The translations under genes were made by a program, and so were the position numbers. From Rhodobacterales bacterium (lineage in GTDB: Bacteria; Pseudomonadota; Alphaproteobacteria; Rhodobacterales; Rhodobacteraceae), in contig PDSA01000026.1 in NCBI GenBank assembly GCA_002748285.1, positions 152,035 to 216,034 on the forward strand: 64,000 nt of DNA, in the 5' to 3' direction. The notes beneath the pieces are model-generated. The model ran no database searches. It worked only from the letters and a program-made list of their open reading frames with translations, and was not told the DNA's origin. Below, piece after piece: positions 35,752 through 44,428 of the stretch; position 1 is the stretch's first letter, and each line of letters begins with the position of its first letter.

Positions 35752-35781
35752 ATTTTTGACCAAATGGTTTAAATCTGTCAA
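35752..35781 (-). promoter_or_regulatory. candidate promoter of the F420 operon
   Basis: On the minus strand, TTGACA (35781-35776) is separated by 18 bases from AAAAAT (35757-35752), a weak -10. The predicted transcript would start at or within two bases of the cofG ATG. It lies in the 229-base divergent gap shared with ptsP. Confidence 0.4.
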
Positions 35782-35973
35782 GCCCTTTCGGTGAAAACCG
35801 CCCAATCGGCAAAATCCACCGCAAAAACCGCCCTGCACACCGCCACAGATGAGCACAAGCGGCGGATTTACCCTTGAAAAGAGAAGGCGCACCTGCGCAC
35901 AAACAGGGCAAACACCATCACGCACGGGGCCGCTATTGAACAAATCACCCGCCAGCGCCCGAAAAGGAAGACC

Positions 35974-38214
35974 ATGACACAAAGCACCGAAAGCCAGAGC
36001 CGTTCTTTGCTGGTTCATCTGCGCGAAGCCCTCGCCCAAGAGGGTGAAGGCCAGAAGCGGCTGGATCGCATCACCCAGATCGTTGCGGATTCGATGGGCT
36101 GCGAGGTTTGCTCGATCTACCTGTTTCGCGATGAGGACACGCTGGAACTGTGCGCCACCCAAGGGCTGAAACCGGAATCGGTGCATCTGACCCGGATGCG
36201 GCTGGGCGAAGGTCTGGTGGGGCGGGTCGCCAAAACTGGCCGCGTGATCAACACCGATGACGCGCCCAACGCCAAGGGTTTCCGCTTTATGCCCGAAACC
36301 GGCGAAGAGATTTTCGCCTCATTCGTCGGGGTGCCGATCCAGCGGCTGGGCGAGCCCTTGGGCGTGTTGGTCACCCAATCCAAACAGGCCCGCAATTTCA
36401 GCGAGGATGAGGTTTATGCGCTGGAAGTCGTCGCCATGGTGGTGGCCGAAATGGCCGAGCTGGGCGCGTTTGTCGGCGAAGGCGCCGCCCTGACAGCATT
36501 GCACACCCAACCGGCGTTGTTTCGCGGCACGGTGGTGCAGGAAGGCGCGGCCGAGGGCCATGTTTTCCTGCACGAACCCCGCGTGGTTGTCACCAACCCG
36601 ATCGCCGATGATCCCCAGCAGGAATTGCAGCGACTGGAAGAGGCCGTTGATAAATTGCGGGTCTCGGTGGATGAGATGCTGGAAACCGCCGGCACTGCGG
36701 ATAAGGAACAGATGCAGGTGCTGGAAGCCTACCGGATGTTTGCCAACTCCAAGGGCTGGATGCGCCGGATGCACGCCGATATTGCCCGTGGCCTATCGGC
36801 CGAAGCCGCAGTGGAAAAGGAACAATCCACCGCCCGCGCCCGCATGGAGCAAGTGCCGGACCCCTATCTGCGCGAACGTCTGCACGATCTGGATGACCTG
36901 TCAAACCGGCTGCTGCGCATTCTGACGGGTCAGGGCAGCGCCACCGGGGCTGACATCCCGGAAAACCCAGTGCTGATTGCCCGCAATATCGGCCCCGGAG
37001 AGCTGCTGGAATATGGCCGCGGCCTGCGGGCGATTGTGCTGGAAGAGGGCTCGGTCGGCAGCCATGCCGCGATTGTCGCCCGGGCGCTGTCGATCCCGCT
37101 GGTGATCCACGCCAAACGCATCACCACCGAGGCGCTCAATGGCGATCACATCATGGTCGATGGCGGACAGGGCCTTGTACATCTGCGCCCGGATGACAGC
37201 GTGGTTTCGGCGTTCAAGGATAAAATCGCCATGCTGGCCAAGGATCAGGAGCGCTATGCCTCGATCCGCGACAAATCAGCCACCACCCGCGATGGGCAAA
37301 CCATCACCCTGACGATGAATGCCGGGCTGATGGCTGATCTGCCCTCGCTGGAAAGTTCGGGCGCCAATGGGGTGGGGCTGTTCCGCACCGAGCTTCAGTT
37401 TCTGGTGCGAAACCAGATGCCCAGACGCACCGAGCTGGTGGCGCTTTATAGCCGCATCCTCGAAGCGGCCAAAGGGCAACGCGTGGTGTTTCGCACGCTT
37501 GATATCGGCTCGGACAAGGTGCTGCCCTATATGCGCACCCCGGACGAGCCCAACCCGGCCATGGGCTGGCGCGCCATCCGGGTGGGGCTGGACCGCCCCG
37601 GCGTGTTGCGGATGCAGTTGCAAGCGCTGATCCGGGCGGCCAATGGGCGGCCTTTGTCGGTGATGTTTCCGTTCATCGCTCAATCCGAAGAATTCTACAC
37701 CGCCCGCGATTTCCTCGACAAAGAGCTGCGCCGCGAAAAGCGTCTGGGCCATGCGGTGCCCGAAAGCATCGAAGTCGGGGCCATGCTGGAAACCCCGTCT
37801 TTGGTCTTTGCCCCGCAGCGGTTTTTTGACGTGGTGGATTTCATCTCGATCGGCGGCAATGATCTGAAACAGTTTTTCTTTGCCTCGGATCGCGAGAACG
37901 AGCTGGTCCGGGCGCGTTACGACACCCTGAATGTCAGTTTTCTGAGCATGATCGAACAGATCGTGCAACGATGCGCGGCCTCTGGCACTCCGGTGTCTTT
38001 CTGCGGCGAAGATGCGGGTCGCCGGGTCGAAGCCGTGTGCTTTGCCGCCATGGGCCTGCGCACCTTGTCGATGCGCCCGGCCTCTATCGGGTCAGTCAAA
38101 AGCCTGCTGCGCCGGGTTGATCTGGGAGAAATCCGCGAGGTGATCGAACAGGCCCGCAACAGCGGGGCGCAATCGGTGCGTCCGGCGATCCGGGATTATT
38201 TGCGCGGCATATAA
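35974..38214 (+). CDS. ptsP: PTS-Ntr enzyme I (PEP-protein phosphotransferase)
   Basis: PtsP takes phosphate from PEP and passes it to the nitrogen-type HPr, a regulatory cascade. The 746-residue protein has an N-terminal GAF domain (about 20-165, CSIYLFRDEDTLELCATQG). The phosphohistidine domain has His in EEGSVGSHAAIVARALSIP. The PEP-binding barrel shows GANGVGLFRTELQFL, VGAMLETPSLVF and ISIGGNDLKQFFFASDREN. The ATG has AAGGAAG upstream. It is divergent from cofG and is followed 3 bases later by a permease gene. Confidence 0.94.
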   Translation: MTQSTESQSRSLLVHLREALAQEGEGQKRLDRITQIVADSMGCEVCSIYLFRDEDTLELCATQGLKPESVHLTRMRLGEGLVGRVAKTGRVINTDDAPNAKGFRFMPETGEEIFASFVGVPIQRLGEPLGVLVTQSKQARNFSEDEVYALEVVAMVVAEMAELGAFVGEGAALTALHTQPALFRGTVVQEGAAEGHVFLHEPRVVVTNPIADDPQQELQRLEEAVDKLRVSVDEMLETAGTADKEQMQVLEAYRMFANSKGWMRRMHADIARGLSAEAAVEKEQSTARARMEQVPDPYLRERLHDLDDLSNRLLRILTGQGSATGADIPENPVLIARNIGPGELLEYGRGLRAIVLEEGSVGSHAAIVARALSIPLVIHAKRITTEALNGDHIMVDGGQGLVHLRPDDSVVSAFKDKIAMLAKDQERYASIRDKSATTRDGQTITLTMNAGLMADLPSLESSGANGVGLFRTELQFLVRNQMPRRTELVALYSRILEAAKGQRVVFRTLDIGSDKVLPYMRTPDEPNPAMGWRAIRVGLDRPGVLRMQLQALIRAANGRPLSVMFPFIAQSEEFYTARDFLDKELRREKRLGHAVPESIEVGAMLETPSLVFAPQRFFDVVDFISIGGNDLKQFFFASDRENELVRARYDTLNVSFLSMIEQIVQRCAASGTPVSFCGEDAGRRVEAVCFAAMGLRTLSMRPASIGSVKSLLRRVDLGEIREVIEQARNSGAQSVRPAIRDYLRGI

Positions 38215-38217
38215 AAC

Positions 38218-39402
38218 ATGGAAAATCTGCTGATATTTACAGCGCTTGGCCTGACCGCAGCGCTCCTGATCTGGCCGCGTCTGGCCAATGCGACGATCTG
38301 GCGGGCGATGTCAACGCCGCTGGCTTCGATCATTGGCAGCGGCTTTTTGGTGTTGGGGCCGATCCTGATTGCCTCTTACGGCAAATACGCCCCTGTGGCG
38401 ATGCTGGCGCTTTGCGGATTCGCCTATCTGTTCGGAGCCACAATCCGGTTCAACATTGCCGCCATCCAAACCGGCAACCGCCCCCGCATGGCGCAACATT
38501 TCGAGCTACTGGCCTCGTGGCTGCTCTCCTTTGCCTATATCATTTCGGTGGCCTATTACCTGAACCTGCTGGGCGCTTTTGCCGTGCGCCTGACCCCGTT
38601 TGACAGCCCGCTGAGCGCCCGGCTGCTGACCAGCGCGATTTACGCCGTGATCCTGGTCACCGGCTGGTTTTACGGCTTTGCCGCGTTGGAGCGGCTTGAA
38701 CAAATCAGCGTTGGCATCAAGCTGGCGGTGATCGCCGGGCTGCTGGCGGCGCTGGGGTATTTCTTTGCCGGTCAGATGGCGCAGGACGCTTTGGTCATCA
38801 GCCCGGTCAGCCTGACCGGATGGCCGGCGCTGACACTGGCCTTTGGTTTGCTGATCTCGGTGCAGGGGTTTGAAACCTCGCGCTATCTGGGGGATGAATA
38901 CAACGCCAGAACCCGCATCCGCTCGATGAAGCTGGCACAGGGGCTGGCGAGTGTGATCTACATGATCTATATCCTGCTGCTGGCTTATGTGTTTGCCCCG
39001 GATCAGCAACACTTAAGCGAAACCGCGATCATCGACATGATGCAGATCGTCGCGCCGGTGCTGCCGTTTTTGCTGGTGATCGCCGCGCTCAGCGCCCAGT
39101 TCAGCGCTGCGATTGCCGATACCAGCGGGGCCGGAGGGCTGCTGGAAGAGCTGACCGGCAACCGGCTGCAACCGCGCTATGCTTATCTGCTGCTGGTGCT
39201 GGTCGGGCTGGTGCTGACTTGGGGGGCGAACGTATTCGAGATCATCGCCTACGCCTCGCGCGCTTTTGCGCTGTATTACGGGGCGCAGGCGCTGATTGCG
39301 GCGGTCACGGCGCAACGGGGGGGCAAAGCTTGGCTGTTTACATCACTGGCGATTTTCGGATTCGTGGTGGCGATCTTTGGCCACGCGGTCGAGGGAAGCT
39401 AA
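38218..39402 (+). CDS. APC-superfamily-like membrane transporter
   Basis: A 394-residue, very hydrophobic protein with about ten to twelve membrane segments. The first is LIFTALGLTAALLIWP, then ASIIGSGFLVLGPILIA, which resembles the unwound helix 1 of amino-acid/polyamine transporters, and GLLISVQGFETSRYLGDEYN, which resembles helix 6. No close family name comes to mind. It starts 3 bases after ptsP and is probably co-transcribed with it. Substrate unknown. Confidence 0.65.
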   Translation: MENLLIFTALGLTAALLIWPRLANATIWRAMSTPLASIIGSGFLVLGPILIASYGKYAPVAMLALCGFAYLFGATIRFNIAAIQTGNRPRMAQHFELLASWLLSFAYIISVAYYLNLLGAFAVRLTPFDSPLSARLLTSAIYAVILVTGWFYGFAALERLEQISVGIKLAVIAGLLAALGYFFAGQMAQDALVISPVSLTGWPALTLAFGLLISVQGFETSRYLGDEYNARTRIRSMKLAQGLASVIYMIYILLLAYVFAPDQQHLSETAIIDMMQIVAPVLPFLLVIAALSAQFSAAIADTSGAGGLLEELTGNRLQPRYAYLLLVLVGLVLTWGANVFEIIAYASRAFALYYGAQALIAAVTAQRGGKAWLFTSLAIFGFVVAIFGHAVEGS

Positions 39403-39487
39403 CGGCAAACCCCGCACATCCCGCTTAAGGTCCACACCCATTCAACCCGCGCCAGCCAGAGAACGGGAAGGCCAAAGGCCCACCCCA

Positions 39488-40384
39488 TCACGCCGGGATC
39501 AGCATCCCCTTTTCCTTGGCCAGCTCGCGCATCCGGTTCTGGATTTTCTCAAACGCCCGCACCTCAATCTGCCGGATCCGCTCGCGCGAGACACCATATT
39601 GCCCCGAAAGCTCCTCTAACGTCACCGCCTTATCCTGCAAACGGCGCTGCACCAGAATATCCTTTTCCCGGTCATTGAGCACCTCCATCGCCTCGGCCAG
39701 CAATTCGCGACGCACATCCAACTCGTCCTTTTCCGCATAGGCTCCGGCCTGATCGGCATCCTCATCCTCAAGCCAATCCTGCCACTGCATCGAGCCCTCG
39801 CCATCAGAGCCCACCTGCGCATTCAGCGATGCATCTGAGCCCGCCATGCGCTGGTTCATCGACACCACCTCATCCTCGCTCACCCCCAGATCGGAGGCGA
39901 TTTTCTTGACATTATCCGGGTGCATATCGCCATCTTCCAGCACGCCAATCCGGGCCTTGGCCTTGCGCAGATTGAAAAACAGCTTCTTTTGCGCGCTGGT
40001 GGTGCCCAGCTTGACCAAAGACCACGAGCGCAGCACATATTCCTGAATGCTGGCCCGGATCCACCACATCGCATAGGTCGCCAGACGGAAGCCCTTTTCC
40101 GGGTCAAAGCGTTTCACCGCCTGCATCAGCCCGACATTGGCCTCAGAAATCACCTCAGCCGTGGGCAGCCCATAGCCGCGATAGCCCATGGCAATTTTCG
40201 CCGCCAGCCGCAGATGCGAGGTCACCAGCTTATGCGCCGCGGCCGTATCGCCATGATCGACCCAGCTTTTGGCCAGCATATATTCTTCCTCGGGCTCCAG
40301 CATCGGGAATTTGCGAATGCTCTGCAAATAGCTGTTCAGCCCCTGTTCCGGCGAGGGCGCGGGTAAGTTTTTGAAATTGCTCAT
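39488..40384 (-). CDS. rpoH: RNA polymerase sigma-32 factor
   Basis: RpoH directs transcription of heat-shock genes. The 298-residue protein has region 2 with LRLAAKIAMGYRGYGLPTAE, the 2.4 motif YAMWWIRASIQEYVLRSWSL, the diagnostic RpoH box QKKLFFNLR at about residues 131-139, and region 4 VTLEELSGQYGVSRERIRQI. A good AAGGGGC ribosome site precedes the ATG. It is close to an hsp20 operon that carries a matching promoter. Confidence 0.95.
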   Translation of the reverse strand: MSNFKNLPAPSPEQGLNSYLQSIRKFPMLEPEEEYMLAKSWVDHGDTAAAHKLVTSHLRLAAKIAMGYRGYGLPTAEVISEANVGLMQAVKRFDPEKGFRLATYAMWWIRASIQEYVLRSWSLVKLGTTSAQKKLFFNLRKAKARIGVLEDGDMHPDNVKKIASDLGVSEDEVVSMNQRMAGSDASLNAQVGSDGEGSMQWQDWLEDEDADQAGAYAEKDELDVRRELLAEAMEVLNDREKDILVQRRLQDKAVTLEELSGQYGVSRERIRQIEVRAFEKIQNRMRELAKEKGMLIPA

Positions 40385-40571
40385 GATCTTCTGCCCCTTA
40401 ATCTACCTTCTGTAACGCGCCTGAAGCCTCTTCAGAACACACGATCCCACGCCAAAGCCCGCCGACATAGGCAGGCCATAACGGCTGTCGTTTAACAATA
40501 TATGAACACCGACCCGGCCAATATCCAGAAATATGTCAGAAATTCACGCAGGCGTGAAGCGGCGCGATCCG

Positions 40572-41012
40572 CTATGCGCTGTTTGCCGCCACCCAAGCCT
40601 GAATCTGCGGCGCTTGCATCGCCCCGGACTGGCGGGCCACCTCGCGGCCGGATTTGAACAGCGCCATGGTGGGAATGCCGCGGATGTTGTAGCGGCGACC
40701 GGCGGCGGGGTGGGCTTCGGTATTGAGTTTGGCAAAGCGCACATAGGGGGCCATTTTGCCCGCCGCCATGGCAAATTGCGGTGCCATCATCCGGCATGGG
40801 CCACACCAAGGCGCCCAGAAATCCACCACCAGCGGCACCTGATCGTGGCGGGCGGCTTTGGCCAGGGTCTCAAGGTCGATCTCGGCCACTTTGCCGGTGA
40901 TCAGCCAGCCGCCGCATACACCACATTTGGGCTTGTCCGCGATTTTATCAGCCGGAAACCGGCCAAGCGCACCGCAATCCAGACAGGTGCATTTCAACAT
41001 TTTCGCCATCAT
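40572..41012 (-). CDS. trxC: thioredoxin with N-terminal zinc ribbon (TrxC type)
   Basis: The 146-residue protein joins a zinc-ribbon (two CXXC pairs, CTCLDC and CGVC) to a thioredoxin domain with active site WCGPC in VDFWAPWCGPCRMMAP, and the cis-proline IRGIPTMALF. This is thioredoxin 2, a cytosolic disulfide reductase used under oxidative or heat stress. It is 21 bases after the DUF1150 gene and so belongs to the hsp20 operon. Confidence 0.92.
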   Translation of the reverse strand: MMAKMLKCTCLDCGALGRFPADKIADKPKCGVCGGWLITGKVAEIDLETLAKAARHDQVPLVVDFWAPWCGPCRMMAPQFAMAAGKMAPYVRFAKLNTEAHPAAGRRYNIRGIPTMALFKSGREVARQSGAMQAPQIQAWVAANSA

Positions 41013-41033
41013 CTTATCCTTTGCAAACGACGT

Positions 41034-41261
41034 CTAATGCACAGTGACCGGCGCAAAATCATTCTGCCGGGCCAGCGCAAAGGCCAGATTTCGATTGGCC
41101 ACCAGCGCCAGCTGTTCGCCATTTTCGCGGCACACCGCATAGACCCGATCCACCCCCTGCGCTTGCTCGCGCATCTCATCGGGCAAATCGGCTACCGCCA
41201 TAGCGCGGATATAGACGATGTTGCTCTGAGCCAACTCAGACAGGTCAAATCTGTGATCCAT
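41034..41261 (-). CDS. DUF1150 family protein
   Basis: This 75-residue protein begins MDHRFDLSELAQSNIVYIR and continues VDRVYAVCRENGEQLALVAN, the DUF1150 pattern. Such genes often sit directly after hsp20 in alphaproteobacteria and have no known function. The start is the ATG at 41261, 4 bases after the hsp20 stop; a longer open frame runs upstream but is an hsp20 shadow. Confidence 0.85.
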   Translation of the reverse strand: MDHRFDLSELAQSNIVYIRAMAVADLPDEMREQAQGVDRVYAVCRENGEQLALVANRNLAFALARQNDFAPVTVH

Positions 41262-41265
41262 CCCC

Positions 41266-41679
41266 CTACCCCTTTTTGATCTGAATGGTTTGCAGCACGG
41301 TTTCAGGAATTTTGCGTTGCAGGTCGATATGCAGCAGGCCGTTTTCCATGCGGGCCTCACCCACCTCGACCCCATCGGCCAGAACAAAGCTTTTCTGGAA
41401 TTGCCGCGCCGCGATGCCCCGATGCAGAAACACCCGTTCGTCATCGGTATCCGACTGACGGCCGCGGACCACCAGCTGGCGATCCTCAACCGTGATCGAC
41501 AGATGATCCTCACCAAACCCGGCCACGGCCAGCGTGATGCGATAGCTATGCTCGCTGGTTTGTTCTATGTTAAAGGGGGGGTAGCCGTCATTGCCCGCCT
41601 TGGCATTGCGCTCCATCAGGCGTTCCAGCTTGTCAAATCCCAGCAAAAAGGGATGGGTGCTTAGCGTCAGTTTTGTCAT
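41266..41679 (-). CDS. small heat shock protein, Hsp20/IbpA family
   Basis: A 137-residue alpha-crystallin-domain holdase that binds unfolding proteins. NAKAGNDGYPPFNIEQTSEH opens the domain, YRITLAVAGFGEDHLSITVE is the conserved beta sheet, and FQKSFVLADGVEVGEARMEN plus GLLHIDLQRKIPE close it. It heads the operon hsp20-DUF1150-trxC. A sigma-32-type promoter lies about 70-100 bases upstream. Confidence 0.93.
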   Translation of the reverse strand: MTKLTLSTHPFLLGFDKLERLMERNAKAGNDGYPPFNIEQTSEHSYRITLAVAGFGEDHLSITVEDRQLVVRGRQSDTDDERVFLHRGIAARQFQKSFVLADGVEVGEARMENGLLHIDLQRKIPETVLQTIQIKKG

Positions 41680-41748
41680 ACAACTTGTCCTGTTCTTTTA
41701 GCGACAGTCATCCTAAAGGGCCCCGCAATCGGCGACCCGTTCGCAGCC

Positions 41749-41778
41749 TATATGGGCAGGCGCTGCGCCCGGTTCAAG
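41749..41778 (-). promoter_or_regulatory. sigma-32 (RpoH) promoter of the hsp20 operon
   Basis: On the minus strand CTTGAA (41778-41773) and CCCATATA (41756-41749) are separated by 16 bases, very close to the RpoH consensus CTTGAA-N13-17-CCCATNT. The rpoH gene itself is 1.3 kb away. Confidence 0.8.
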
Positions 41779-41864
41779 ATGTGATGCGCATCAAAAACTC
41801 TTCCCGCAGGCGGGAAAAGCCGCTATCCTTTGGCTCCTTGTTTTTGCGAGTCGGAAAGCCAGCC

Positions 41865-42083
41865 ATGACCAATTCCACGGAAATGACCCCCGAAGAGGTG
41901 TTGCGCGTCAAGCTTGAGGGCTTGCGTTGCGAGCATCGCGATCTGGACGAGGCCATTTCCGCCCTGGTTGAGCTGGGCCGTGCCGATCAGCTGACCATTC
42001 GCCGCCTGAAAGCGAAAAAACTGCATCTGAAGGATGAAATCACCGCAATCGAAGATCAGCTGACCCCTGATATCATTGCTTAA
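41865..42083 (+). CDS. DUF465 family (YdcH-like) protein
   Basis: A 72-residue coiled-coil protein. VLRVKLEGLRCEHRDLDEAI and RLKAKKLHLKDEITAIEDQL are the two helices typical of YdcH/DUF465. The ATG at 41865 is chosen because homology begins there. It is divergent from hsp20 and lies 51 bases before purE. Function unknown. Confidence 0.82.
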   Translation: MTNSTEMTPEEVLRVKLEGLRCEHRDLDEAISALVELGRADQLTIRRLKAKKLHLKDEITAIEDQLTPDIIA

Positions 42084-42134
42084 AGCCCCCCGCGCGGCTA
42101 TAAAACCGGTCTGAAACAGGGCAAGGATGGCATC

Positions 42135-42623
42135 ATGACACTGATCAAAACCGGCATCATCATGGGCAGTCAATCGGACTGGTCGACCATGAAACAGGCC
42201 GCCGATATTCTGGACGAGCTGGCGATCCCTTATGAGAGCAAAATTGTCTCGGCCCATCGCACGCCGGATCGGCTGTGGGACTATGGGAAAACCGCGGTTG
42301 AGCGGGGCTTGCAGGTGATCATTGCCGGGGCGGGCGGGGCGGCGCATTTGCCCGGGATGATGGCCAGCAAAACCCGCATTCCGGTGATCGGGGTGCCGGT
42401 GCAAACGCGGGCTCTGTCCGGGGTCGACAGCCTTTATTCCATCGTGCAAATGCCCAAAGGTTTCCCGGTGGCCACCATGGCAATCGGCGCGGCCGGTGCG
42501 GCCAATGCCGGTCTGATGGCGGCCGGCATTCTGGCGCTGAATGATCCCGCGCTTGCAACACGGCTGGAGAACTGGCGCGCCGCGCTGTCGGCCTCGATCA
42601 AGGATGAACCCCATGACGACTAA
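42135..42623 (+). CDS. purE: N5-carboxyaminoimidazole ribonucleotide mutase
   Basis: PurE converts N5-CAIR to CAIR in purine synthesis. The 162-residue class I enzyme has [52 protein letters not shown] and [18 protein letters not shown]. Its end overlaps purK by 11 bases. Confidence 0.96.
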   Translation: MTLIKTGIIMGSQSDWSTMKQAADILDELAIPYESKIVSAHRTPDRLWDYGKTAVERGLQVIIAGAGGAAHLPGMMASKTRIPVIGVPVQTRALSGVDSLYSIVQMPKGFPVATMAIGAAGAANAGLMAAGILALNDPALATRLENWRAALSASIKDEPHDD

Positions 42624-43686
42624 CCCCCTGCCGCCCGGCGCGACCATCGGCATTCTGGGCGGAGGCCAGCTGGGGCGGATGCTATCGGTTGCCGCCGCCC
42701 GGCTCGGTTTTAAAACCCATATTTATGAGCCCGCGCCCAACCCACCCGCCGCCCATGTCGCCGATCAGCTCACCACGGCGGGCTATGACGACACCCGGGC
42801 GCTGACCGCCTTTGCCAATGCGGTCGATGTGATCACATATGAGTTTGAGAACATTCCCACTTCGGCGCTGGACGCGCTGGAGAACCTGCGCCCGATCCAC
42901 CCCAACCGCCGCGCTCTGGCCACGTCGCAAGACCGGCTGTCGGAAAAGCAATTCCTGAATTCTCTGGGCCTGAAAACCGCCCCGTTTGCCACGGCGGACA
43001 GTCTGGACGATCTGCAAAACGGTTTGCAGGAAACCGGCCTGCCCGCCATTCTGAAAACCCGGCGGTTTGGCTATGACGGCAAGGGGCAGGCCCGGCTAAA
43101 CGCCCCCCAAGACGCCGCACAAGCCCATGCAGATATGGCGGGGGCGCCCAGCTTGTTAGAGGGCTTTGTGCCTTTCAGCCACGAGATTTCGGTGATCGCC
43201 GCCCGGGGCCAGCAGGGCGATATCGCCTGTTTCGACCCCGGCGAGAACCTGCACAAAGACGGCATTCTGGCCACCACCACCGTGCCGGCCAGATTGACCA
43301 GCGCTCAGCGCAGTGACGCGGTGCTGATGGCGGCCAACATCCTGAACGCGCTGGATTATGTCGGGGTGATGGGGGTTGAAATCTTTGTCACCGATCAGGG
43401 GCTGGTCATCAATGAAATCGCCCCGCGGGTGCATAATTCGGGCCATTGGACGCAAAATGGCTGCCTGATTGACCAGTTCGAACAGCATATCCGCGCCATT
43501 GCCGGTTGGCCTTTGGGCGATGGCAAACGTCATGCGGATATTGTGATGGAAAATCTGATCGGTTCAGACATGGACCGCCTGCCGGAGATCGCCAAAGACG
43601 GGCAATGCGCCATTCACCTCTATGGCAAATCCGAAACCAAGCCCGGGCGCAAGATGGGCCATATCAACCGGATCATCGCCAAATAA
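42613..43686 (+). CDS. purK: N5-carboxyaminoimidazole ribonucleotide synthase
   Basis: PurK carboxylates AIR to N5-CAIR with ATP and bicarbonate, just before PurE. The 357-residue ATP-grasp enzyme has [38 protein letters not shown] and [18 protein letters not shown]. The ATG at 42613 has AAGGA at the right distance; upstream open frame is the purE shadow. Its stop overlaps the convergent lipase gene by 14 bases. Confidence 0.95.
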   Translation: MTTNPLPPGATIGILGGGQLGRMLSVAAARLGFKTHIYEPAPNPPAAHVADQLTTAGYDDTRALTAFANAVDVITYEFENIPTSALDALENLRPIHPNRRALATSQDRLSEKQFLNSLGLKTAPFATADSLDDLQNGLQETGLPAILKTRRFGYDGKGQARLNAPQDAAQAHADMAGAPSLLEGFVPFSHEISVIAARGQQGDIACFDPGENLHKDGILATTTVPARLTSAQRSDAVLMAANILNALDYVGVMGVEIFVTDQGLVINEIAPRVHNSGHWTQNGCLIDQFEQHIRAIAGWPLGDGKRHADIVMENLIGSDMDRLPEIAKDGQCAIHLYGKSETKPGRKMGHINRIIAK

Positions 43687-44404
43687 GCTGCACCGCTTCG
43701 CCATAGCTCAGATCATGGGCGAAGCGGCCATTTTGCAAGAACAGCTGCACCTGAGCAATCACCTGCGCGCTGTTCATCATGAAGGTATGGCTGACGGGCA
43801 GGATGATGTGATCGGCCATGCCCTCGGCCCGGGTTTCAGCAACCGAGACCTTGCCATCATCCGCACCGGTAATCAGGCTGGAATAAAACGGGTTCAAGGA
43901 ACGGTTGCCAGCAATCACCCCCAACGAAAAATCCACCGGCCCCAGCCGATGCACCACGCCCGCCTTCCCGGTGCCCAGCGCCATGCCGGCGGGGCCGTTG
44001 ATCAGCTCGAACAGCGCCCAGTTGCGCAATTTTTCCGCCAACTCCGAGCCCTGATTGGGTGGCCCCAGCATCACCACATGGCCCAGCCGGGCAGGCCGGT
44101 GTTGCGCCAGATACAGCCGCAGTAAAATGCCGCCCATTGAGTGGGTGACAAAGTGGATTTTCTGCCCCCTGCATTGCACCATGGCCGCATCCAACCCGTA
44201 ATCCAGCAACTGCTCCAAAGGCTCGCGGGTTGAAGGGTAAGAGATGTTCACCACCTGATAGCCAACCCGCGTCAAATGGCGCTCCAAAACCAGCATCGAG
44301 CGATCCGAGCGCGCCAGACCATGCAGCAAAACCACACAATCCGCCGCCGCCGCGCCGATGGTCAGCAGCCAGAAAAACAGAGCCATCATCAGCTTCATCG
44401 GCAC
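43673..44404 (-). CDS. secreted alpha/beta hydrolase (lipase-like)
   Basis: This 243-residue protein has a signal peptide ending TIGAAAADC; the cysteine directly after AAAD could also be a lipoprotein site, though the context is not a good lipobox. [21 protein letters not shown] carries the oxyanion HG motif, and the nucleophile serine is in [20 protein letters not shown] near the end likely supplies the catalytic histidine. It probably hydrolyses lipid or other esters in the periplasm. Confidence 0.8.
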   Translation of the reverse strand: MPMKLMMALFFWLLTIGAAAADCVVLLHGLARSDRSMLVLERHLTRVGYQVVNISYPSTREPLEQLLDYGLDAAMVQCRGQKIHFVTHSMGGILLRLYLAQHRPARLGHVVMLGPPNQGSELAEKLRNWALFELINGPAGMALGTGKAGVVHRLGPVDFSLGVIAGNRSLNPFYSSLITGADDGKVSVAETRAEGMADHIILPVSHTFMMNSAQVIAQVQLFLQNGRFAHDLSYGEAVQLIWR

Positions 44405-44428
44405 CCTCCCCTGCGTGACACCGCGCCC

